Positions 8,641-14,883 of a stretch of 64,000 nucleotides of DNA are shown here, in pieces; positions within the stretch are counted from its first letter, which is position 1; each line of letters begins with the position of its first letter. The DNA is from Kribbella catacumbae DSM 19601 (GTDB lineage Bacteria > Actinomycetota > Actinomycetes > Propionibacteriales > Kribbellaceae). The position numbers and the translations under genes were made by a program. The DNA is taken from assembly GCF_000372465.1 (NCBI RefSeq), contig NZ_AQUZ01000015.1:62001-126000 (forward strand), written 5' to 3'. The notes beneath the pieces were generated by a model. That model worked only from the letters and a program-made list of their open reading frames with translations, did no database searches and had not been told where the DNA came from.

Positions 8641-8710
8641 CGATGAGTCCTCTCGGGCGGCTTGTCGTTGACGGGAGTTCTGGCGCGATGCTACAACCGA
8701 TACGTCAGAA

Positions 8711-8738
8711 TGCGCAACGAGCGTTGCGCAGTACGCAA
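8711..8738. promoter_or_regulatory. Triple half-site operator in the divergent kdgK/dehydratase promoter
   Basis: TGCGCAAC-GAGC-GTTGCGCA is a perfect 8-base palindrome (8711-8730). It is followed at once by a third half-site, so that TTGCG-CAGTA-CGCAA (8724-8738) forms a second palindrome sharing the middle half-site. It lies between two divergently read operons beside an iclR gene. Overlapping sites of this type suit an IclR tetramer. Inferred, not shown. Confidence 0.6.
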
Positions 8739-8756
8739 TCCAGCGCAGAGGACGTC

Positions 8757-10064
8757 ATGTCAGCTTCGTACGATGCCGCCGCCGTCGCAGCCCTGGCCGA
8801 CCAGCCACTGAGCTGGCAGGACAAGGCGCTACCGCCCGCCTTCTGGGGCCGGACCGTCACCGAAGTACTGGCCGGCAAGCCACGCCTGTCCGACCTACCG
8901 ACTCCACTGCTCACATTGTCCGCGCAGGGCCTTCAGCACAACGTGGAGACCCTCGCCCGCTGGTGCACGAAGCACGGGGTCGAGCTGGCGCCGCACGGCA
9001 AGACCACGATGGCTCCGGCGCTCTGGGCGAAGCAGCTGGACGCCGGTGCCTGGGCGATCACGCTGGCGAACGCCTTCCAGCTCAGTGTCGCCAGGGCGTA
9101 CGGGGTGAGCCGGGTGATAGTCGCCAACTCGGTCATCTCTCCACTGCAGCTGCGGTGGATCGCAGACGAGCTTGCGGCCGACCCGTCGTTCGAGGTGATG
9201 GTGTGGGCCGACTCTGTGCGCACAGTGGAGCTGCTGGAGGCCGCCAGGTCGGCGTACGTCGACGCAGGCGCGCGGCAGCTCGACGTACTGGTTGAGGTCG
9301 GCGGAGACAGTGGGCGGACTGGCGCACGTGATGTCGAGACGGGACTCGCTGTAGGCGCCGCCATCGCCGCTGCACCGACACTGCGGCTTGCTGGCGTCGC
9401 TGGCTACGAAGGGGCGATCGCACACGGTGCAGACGAGGCAGGGCTTGAGCATGTCCGCTCCTACCTCCGTGACCTCGCTGCCGTCCACAACGGCTTGCAG
9501 TACGACGCCGACGTCGTACCGGTGGTCAGTGCGGGCGGCAGCGCGTACTTCGAGCAGGTGGCCCAGGTGCTCGCTCCGCTCGGCAAGGACGGCGCCCGGG
9601 TGGTACTGCGGTCCGGTGCGTACATCGCGCATGACGACGGCTACTACCGGGAGATCTCGCCACTCGGTTCCGTGCCTCGGACGGACGGCGACCGGCTGAT
9701 GCCGGCTATGCACGGCTGGGTCCGGGTCACGTCTCAACCCGAAGCGGGGTTGGCGATCTTCGATGCGGGCAAGCGCGATCTGCCCTTCGACGAAGGGATG
9801 CCCGAGCCGCAACTGCTCCGGCCGCGCTCCGCCGGCGAGGCCGTGCGCAAGGTCGAGGGCATGACCGTGACGAAGCTGAACGATCAGCACGGCTTCCTGC
9901 GCTTCTCCCCCGACGGCGAGCCGCCACTGGTGATCGGCGACGAACTGCGGGTGGGGCTGTCACACCCCTGTACTGCGTTCGACAAGTGGGGCCTGATCCC
10001 CGTCATCGACGATGCGGACGCCGACGACCCGGTGGTCGTCGACCTGATCCGCACCTTCTTCTGA
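8757..10064 (+). CDS. D-threonine aldolase/D-serine dehydratase-fold enzyme, candidate D-glucosaminate dehydratase
   Basis: This 435-residue fold-type III PLP enzyme has the cofactor lysine in APHGKTTMAP and a C-terminal metal-binding HPC in LSHPCTAFDKW, the pair expected for the DSD1/D-threonine aldolase family. Family members dehydrate or cleave D-amino acids. The flanking KDG kinase and KDPG aldolase genes imply that its product is 2-keto-3-deoxygluconate. That would make D-glucosaminate (2-amino-2-deoxygluconate) the substrate, with ammonia released and RidA assisting. A simple D-serine or D-threonine activity is the alternative. The ATG at 8757 lies in GTCATGTCAG; the longer frame upstream runs through the operator. 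Confidence 0.75.
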   Translation: MSASYDAAAVAALADQPLSWQDKALPPAFWGRTVTEVLAGKPRLSDLPTPLLTLSAQGLQHNVETLARWCTKHGVELAPHGKTTMAPALWAKQLDAGAWAITLANAFQLSVARAYGVSRVIVANSVISPLQLRWIADELAADPSFEVMVWADSVRTVELLEAARSAYVDAGARQLDVLVEVGGDSGRTGARDVETGLAVGAAIAAAPTLRLAGVAGYEGAIAHGADEAGLEHVRSYLRDLAAVHNGLQYDADVVPVVSAGGSAYFEQVAQVLAPLGKDGARVVLRSGAYIAHDDGYYREISPLGSVPRTDGDRLMPAMHGWVRVTSQPEAGLAIFDAGKRDLPFDEGMPEPQLLRPRSAGEAVRKVEGMTVTKLNDQHGFLRFSPDGEPPLVIGDELRVGLSHPCTAFDKWGLIPVIDDADADDPVVVDLIRTFF

Positions 10065-11704
10065 TGGCTGCTCTCAATTCCTTCCCCGCCCCACCTCCCC
10101 GGTCTCTGCTGATCACCGGCGCCACCGTCATCGACGGCACCGGCGCTGCCGGCTTCCGTGCCGACGTCGCCGTCGACGCGGGCCGGATCGTGGCTGTCGG
10201 CAACGACTTGCCCGGGTTTCTCCGCGCAGAGCGGACCATCGATGCAGCAGGACTGGTCGTCGCGCCCGGGTTCATCGACATGCACGCGCACTCGGATCTG
10301 CAGATCCTGGCGAATCCGGACCACACGGCCAAGGTCAGCCAGGGCGTGACGCTGGAGGTGCTCGGCCAGGACGGGTTGTCGTTCGCGCCGATCGACGAGG
10401 CCACCCGGATCGCCGTACGGCGCCAGATCGCCGGGTGGAACGGGGAGCCGGACGACTTCGACTTCTCCTGGTCCACGGTCGCCGGGTATCTCGATCGGCT
10501 CGACCAGGGGATCGCGTGCAACGCGGCGTACCTGGTCCCGCAGGGCACGCTGCGGATGATGGTGGTCGGCACGGCCAACCGCCCGGCCACGGCAGCCGAG
10601 CTCGCCGAGATGAAGCGGTTGCTGGCCGAAGGGCTCGCGCAGGGCGCGGTGGGGATGAGCAGTGGGCTGACCTACACGCCCGGCATGTTCGCCGGCACCA
10701 CGGAACTCGTCGAGCTGTGCAAGGTGGTCGCGGAGTACGGCGGCTACTACAGCCCGCATCAGCGCTCGTACGGGAAGGGCGCGCTCGAGGCGTACGCCGA
10801 GATGGTCGAGATCGCGCGGCGGTCGGGGTGCGCGCTGCACCTGACCCACGCGACGATGAACTTCGAGCCGAACAAGGGCCGTGGCGTCGACCTGATCGCG
10901 ATGATCGACGAGGCGCTCGCGGACGGCGTCGACATCACCACCGACACCTATCCTTACTTGCCTGGAGCAACGACTCTGTCGGCGATCCTGCCGAGCTGGA
11001 GCGCCGAGGGTGGCGCGGACGCCTTGCTCGCCAGGTTGGCCGATCCCGCCGATCGCGAGCGGATCACCTACGAGCTGGAGCAGGTCGGCACGGACGGCTG
11101 CCACGGCTGCGTGACGGACTGGAACACCATCGAGATCGGTGGCGTGAAGAACCCGGAACTCGGCAGCGCGGTCGGCCGTACCGTCGCGGAACTGGCGGCG
11201 GGGAGCGGTCGGGCGCCCGCCGAGGTGTTCTTCGACGTACTGATCCGGGACAACCTGGCGACGACGATCCTGCAGCACGTCGGCCACGAGGAGAACGTGC
11301 AGGCGATCATGAAGCACCCGACCCACACGGGCGGTTCGGATGCGATCCTGGTCGGCGGCAAGCCGCATCCGCGGGCGTGGGGGACGTTCCCGCGGTACCT
11401 CGCGCACTACGTCCGCAAGCTTGGTGTGCTTGAGCTCGCCGACTGCATTCACCACCTGACCGGCCGTCCCGCCGCGCGACTGCGGCTGGTCGATCGAGGG
11501 CTGGTCCGCGAGGGGTACCACGCGGATCTGGTGCTCTTCGATCCCGCCGGCGTGCGGGACACCGCGACCTTCGACAACCCCCGTCAGCAGGCCGAAGGCA
11601 TCCCCTGGGTGCTGGTCGGCGGTGTTCCCGTCATCGAGGACGGGCACCGCACCGGCGCCATGCCCGGCCGCGCCGTCCGCCGTACTTTTTTGAAAGGAAA
11701 CTAG
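10064..11704 (+). CDS. N-acyl-D-amino-acid deacylase-family amidohydrolase, candidate N-acetylglucosaminate deacetylase
   Basis: The 546-residue metal-dependent amidohydrolase has the N-terminal metal site GFIDMHAHSDL, then the ligands HLTHATMN and HVGHEEN and TGGSDAIL toward the C-terminus, in D-aminoacylase order. It removes acyl groups from N-acyl-D-amino acids. In this cluster N-acetyl-D-glucosaminate is a plausible substrate, since the next steps would dehydrate and phosphorylate the product. The ATG overlaps the upstream stop (TGATG), so it is coupled to the dehydratase gene. D-aminoacylase proper remains possible. Confidence 0.8.
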   Translation: MAALNSFPAPPPRSLLITGATVIDGTGAAGFRADVAVDAGRIVAVGNDLPGFLRAERTIDAAGLVVAPGFIDMHAHSDLQILANPDHTAKVSQGVTLEVLGQDGLSFAPIDEATRIAVRRQIAGWNGEPDDFDFSWSTVAGYLDRLDQGIACNAAYLVPQGTLRMMVVGTANRPATAAELAEMKRLLAEGLAQGAVGMSSGLTYTPGMFAGTTELVELCKVVAEYGGYYSPHQRSYGKGALEAYAEMVEIARRSGCALHLTHATMNFEPNKGRGVDLIAMIDEALADGVDITTDTYPYLPGATTLSAILPSWSAEGGADALLARLADPADRERITYELEQVGTDGCHGCVTDWNTIEIGGVKNPELGSAVGRTVAELAAGSGRAPAEVFFDVLIRDNLATTILQHVGHEENVQAIMKHPTHTGGSDAILVGGKPHPRAWGTFPRYLAHYVRKLGVLELADCIHHLTGRPAARLRLVDRGLVREGYHADLVLFDPAGVRDTATFDNPRQQAEGIPWVLVGGVPVIEDGHRTGAMPGRAVRRTFLKGN

Positions 11705-12334
11705 ATGACCACGCTGGACCTGCTCCGCGCCGATCGCGTGCTGAGCGTCGTACGGGCGCCTGCCCTCGACGACGCGCGCGACCTGTGTTCCGCGCTTGTT
11801 GCCGGTGGCATCCATGTCATCGAGCTGACGTTCACCACGCCGGAACTGCCGCGGCACCTGGAGCGGGCCGCCTCCGGTGATACCGGTGCCGTGGTCGGTG
11901 CGGGGACCGTGCAGACCGCTGCCCAGGCACGCTCGGCCGTTGACGCGGGCGCGGCGTTCCTGGTCACCCCGGGACAAGGGCCCGAGGCGGCGGCGATCGT
12001 GGCGGCCGCGCACGACGCCGGAATTCCCGTCATTCTGGGCTCTTTCACCCCTTCCGAGGTGATGACGGCGCTGGCGCTTGGCGCGGACGCGGTCAAGATC
12101 TTCCCCGCGCACCACCTCGGACCGAAGTACCTGAAGGATCTGAACGGCCCGTTCCCCGGCGTCCCGCTGGTGCCCTCCGGTGGCGTCAACGCCGGCAATG
12201 CGCGGCAGTTCCTCGACGCCGGTGCGCTCGCGGTCAGCGCCGGTACCGATGTGGTGTCCCCTGCCGACATCAGCGCCGCCAACTGGTCCCAGATCACCAA
12301 CAACGCGAAGGCTTTCTGCGCCGTACTGAGCTGA
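11705..12334 (+). CDS. eda: KDPG aldolase (2-dehydro-3-deoxyphosphogluconate aldolase)
   Basis: The 209-residue class I aldolase has VIELTFTTP (catalytic Glu), GAGTV, VTPG and the Schiff-base lysine in DAVKIFPA, followed by VPSGGVN at the phosphate site. It cleaves KDPG to pyruvate and glyceraldehyde-3-phosphate. The start follows GAAAGGAAACTAG directly after the deacylase stop, so the three genes form one unit. Together with the divergent kinase it completes an Entner-Doudoroff-type lower branch. Confidence 0.93.
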   Translation: MTTLDLLRADRVLSVVRAPALDDARDLCSALVAGGIHVIELTFTTPELPRHLERAASGDTGAVVGAGTVQTAAQARSAVDAGAAFLVTPGQGPEAAAIVAAAHDAGIPVILGSFTPSEVMTALALGADAVKIFPAHHLGPKYLKDLNGPFPGVPLVPSGGVNAGNARQFLDAGALAVSAGTDVVSPADISAANWSQITNNAKAFCAVLS

Positions 12335-12347
12335 GCTGAGCTGAGCT
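12328..12347. repeat. GAGCT x4 tandem repeat across the eda stop codon
   Basis: Four uninterrupted copies of GAGCT begin in the last codons of eda and continue past its TGA. Slippage would move the stop codon without affecting the enzyme core. Confidence 0.8.
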
Positions 12348-12363
12348 CACCCGGGCTCAAGCG

Positions 12364-12424
12364 CACTTTGTGCACCGGCTAGGCGCCTACTCGCCAGTAG
12401 AATGGCTAGCCGGTGCACAAAGTG
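12364..12424. repeat. 19-bp perfect inverted repeat between convergent genes
   Basis: CACTTTGTGCACCGGCTAG (12364-12382) and its exact complement (12406-12424) enclose 23 bases that hold a small CTAC/GTAG hairpin. It separates eda from the convergent PheRS-like gene and could act as a two-way terminator. It has no T-run. Confidence 0.8.
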
Positions 12425-12440
12425 GCATCGAGGGCGGCAG

Positions 12441-13562
12441 TTAGCGGCCGATCAGCTCCAGGACTGGGCCCTCGTGGAGGGTTGTGTAGAGCTGGTCTCG
12501 GAGGTGGTTGGCTTCGGGGTCGGTCAGGGTGCGGCCCAGGGGTCTGAGGGTCAGTCGGATAAGGATGTTGCGCTGGCCCGGTTGGAGTTGAAGCCGTTCC
12601 CGGGCGGCTGCGGGCAGGTCGGCGTACGGCGTATCGCTGCGGACCTCGACGGACTCCGCGACGTCGGCATCCGCGCCGAGGGCCTGGCGGACGCGGTCGC
12701 CCAGCACCTCGTCCGACATGTCGACGTCCGGCCCGACCACGACCGACAGATCGCGTCGAATCGCGGGCATAGCAGACACCGGCCGGTACGGCGTCAGATC
12801 CAGCAGCTGCTCGGCCACTCGCGGATCCGTTGACCGGAGCAACCGAATGTCCCGGATCCCCTTGCGGAGCATGAGAAGCCGGTCGAGGCCTGGACCCATC
12901 GCTAGGCCCGTCCAGGTCTCGTCGAGGCCGGCCTTGCGGAGTACGGCGGGTGCGGCGACTCCGCATTCGCCGATCTCGATCCACTGATCGTCAAGCAGTA
13001 CGTCGATCTGGCGGCCGTGGATCGTGTACGGGTGCACCGCCGGGACCGTCCGATACGTCTGCCAGGGCAGCACGGTCGTGACGAGCCGGTCGATCATCTC
13101 CTCCAGCTCGGGCTCGCCGAGCGTGACGTTGCGGCTGATTCGCCACAGGTCCAGCTGATGCGGGGTACCGGTGTGCTGCCAGTCGACGGAATCGCGTCGG
13201 TAGCAGATCCCCGCGCACACCATCAGCACGTCGGACGACTCGGACGCGGCCAGCTCGCGCAGGGCCGGTGGGATCATCGCTGAGGTGTGGCTGCGCAGCA
13301 CCTCCCCCGCCGAGGCGTACCGCGTGTAGCGCTCCTCGCGGGTGACCGCGCCGGCGGCGTACCCGAGGTTGTCGTAGTTGTCGGCCAGCGAGACGACTGG
13401 ATGATCGCGCCGGGTCCAGATCTCCGTGTACGGCCAGGCCAGGCCGAGCGCAGTACGGAGTTGGTCGACGATCAGCTGGATCGCGTGCGGGCCCTGAGCC
13501 GGGTCGGCCAGGTCGCGGAGGGCGAGGGCAGAGTTGAGTTCTTCAGCGGTGAGTACAGCCAT
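12441..13562 (-). CDS. Stand-alone PheRS-like class II aminoacyl-tRNA synthetase with FDX-ACB domain
   Basis: The 373 residues combine a class II catalytic core (residues about 30-275) with a C-terminal FDX-ACB anticodon-binding fold (from about SAMPAIRRDLSVVVG). Motif 2 reads CYRRDSVDWQHTGTPHQLDL, close to the PheS pattern. Motif 3 is GPGLDRLLMLRKGIRDIRLL, with its arginine intact. Normal bacteria split PheRS into PheS and PheT, with FDX-ACB on PheT. This one-chain layout resembles the mitochondrial monomeric enzyme, and the PheS coiled coil is absent. It may be a second PheRS or act on another substrate. The ATG at 13560-13562 has GGAGAG upstream, which the leader can sequester. Confidence 0.8.
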   Translation of the reverse strand: MAVLTAEELNSALALRDLADPAQGPHAIQLIVDQLRTALGLAWPYTEIWTRRDHPVVSLADNYDNLGYAAGAVTREERYTRYASAGEVLRSHTSAMIPPALRELAASESSDVLMVCAGICYRRDSVDWQHTGTPHQLDLWRISRNVTLGEPELEEMIDRLVTTVLPWQTYRTVPAVHPYTIHGRQIDVLLDDQWIEIGECGVAAPAVLRKAGLDETWTGLAMGPGLDRLLMLRKGIRDIRLLRSTDPRVAEQLLDLTPYRPVSAMPAIRRDLSVVVGPDVDMSDEVLGDRVRQALGADADVAESVEVRSDTPYADLPAAARERLQLQPGQRNILIRLTLRPLGRTLTDPEANHLRDQLYTTLHEGPVLELIGR

Positions 13563-13720
13563 GGGATATCTCTCCTGTGAGCAACGGGTCCGGGGAACAG
13601 ACACCCCGACCGGCCGCGGTCACCTCAGGAGAGAGCGCAGCAGCAGCTCACCCCGTCGGCACCATCGTGCCGGCCGGGGCGCAGAAATCGCTGCCCATGC
13701 TGCTTCATGCGACCGATAGT
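13563..13720 (-). promoter_or_regulatory. Structured leader that can hide the ribosome-binding site of the PheRS-like gene
   Basis: The Shine-Dalgarno segment CAGGAGAGA (minus strand, 13577-13569) is exactly complementary to TCTCTCCTG (13634-13626), 48 bases upstream. A strong GGGG/CCCC hairpin lies between them. Further upstream are a GGCAC/GTGCC hairpin and a stem around GATTTC. GAGGTGACCGCGG (13626-13614) resembles the 3' half of a T-box consensus but lacks its UGGN. A translational switch, perhaps tRNA-responsive, is inferred. Confidence 0.45.
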
Positions 13721-13747
13721 ACCTTGTTGGATGGAAGGATCGACGGC

Positions 13748-14788
13748 ATGCGATGGATCGACAGTCTGGAAGCGGCCGCCGCCGAGAAGTTGCCGGAGGC
13801 GGTGCATCGGTACTTCCGCCAGGGTTCCGCCGGTGGGATCAGCGTTGCGGAGGCGACGGCGGCCTGGAGCCAGTACCGGTTCCGGCCGCACGTCCTGACC
13901 GATGTGAGCACGGTCGACCTCAAGACGACCGTGCTCGGTACGCCGGTCGACGTACCGGTGCTCGTGGCCCCGACAAGCCTGCAGCGGCAGGCCGATTCCG
14001 ACGGCGAGCTGGCGATGGCTGCCGGCGTCGGTGCGGCCCACTCGGCACTCGCAGTCTCCAGCAACGCCGGTACCACGTTCGCCGAGCTCGGGGCAGTCGG
14101 TACGCCGTGGTGGTTGCAGATCTACGTGGTGAAGAACCGCGACATCACCCTGAAGATGCTGGACGCCGCAGTCGCGGGCGGCGCGCGAGCCGTCGTACTG
14201 ACTGCTGACACGCCTGTAGTGGGCCGCAAGGAGAACGACGGGCCGAGCGTCTGGGAGGTGATTCCGCCGGGTCAGTTGCTGGCAAACCTCGACGAGGGCG
14301 AGTACGGCGAAGACGACCTCAGCAAGGCCGACGACCTCACCCCGGACGTGATTGGCTGGCTGGCCGAGCGGACCGGGCTCCCGGTGCTAGTGAAGGGTGT
14401 ACTCCGCGGCGACGACGCCAAGCGTTGCTCCGACGCGGGCGCGGCCGGTGTGATCGTCTCCAACCACGGCGGTCGCCAGCTCGACGGCGCGATCCCCACC
14501 GCACAAGCCCTGCCGGAGGTCGCCGCTGCCCTCGCCGGTACCGGCACAGAGGTGTACGTCGACGGCGGGATCCGGCGCGGGGAGCACGTGATGACCGCGC
14601 TCGCGCTCGGCGCCCGCGCAGTACTGGTCGGCCGCCCGGCCCTGTGGGCGCTGACCGTCGGCGGCTCAGCAGGCGTCACTCGCCTACTCACCGACCTGAG
14701 CGAAGAGCTGGAACACGCCATGCGCCTAGCCGGCGCATCCGCCCTGGATGACCTAACGCCAGACCTGTGTGTGTCGATCGACAGGTAG
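13748..14788 (+). CDS. FMN-dependent alpha-hydroxy-acid oxidase/dehydrogenase
   Basis: The 346-residue TIM barrel belongs to the lactate/glycolate/mandelate oxidase family. Visible are VAPTSLQ (FMN site), LQIYV, LTADTPVVGRKE, LVKGVLRGDDA (FMN-binding Lys), the catalytic His-Arg motif SNHGGRQLD and the phosphate-binding DGGIRRG. It oxidises an alpha-hydroxy acid to the 2-keto acid; the acid is not predictable. The ATG at 13748 follows GGAAGGA; the longer frame runs back into the divergent leader. Divergent from the PheRS-like gene, so they may share control. Confidence 0.88.
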   Translation: MRWIDSLEAAAAEKLPEAVHRYFRQGSAGGISVAEATAAWSQYRFRPHVLTDVSTVDLKTTVLGTPVDVPVLVAPTSLQRQADSDGELAMAAGVGAAHSALAVSSNAGTTFAELGAVGTPWWLQIYVVKNRDITLKMLDAAVAGGARAVVLTADTPVVGRKENDGPSVWEVIPPGQLLANLDEGEYGEDDLSKADDLTPDVIGWLAERTGLPVLVKGVLRGDDAKRCSDAGAAGVIVSNHGGRQLDGAIPTAQALPEVAAALAGTGTEVYVDGGIRRGEHVMTALALGARAVLVGRPALWALTVGGSAGVTRLLTDLSEELEHAMRLAGASALDDLTPDLCVSIDR

Positions 14789-14883
14789 TGCACCCCCGAG
14801 ACGCCGTACGCGGCGCTCAGCTCACGCTCGACCGACCTACCTGGCGACGACTATGTCCTGTCCATCGGCACGCGAGGCCTTCT

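Noticed and set aside
9884..12115. 743-residue open frame on the minus strand over the deacylase and eda
   Set aside because: Arg/Gly/Val/Asp-rich shadow of genes with strong family motifs on the plus strand.
13563..13720. Canonical T-box riboswitch
   Set aside because: The 14-base T-box consensus with UGGN is not present, so it is reported only as an RBS-sequestering leader.
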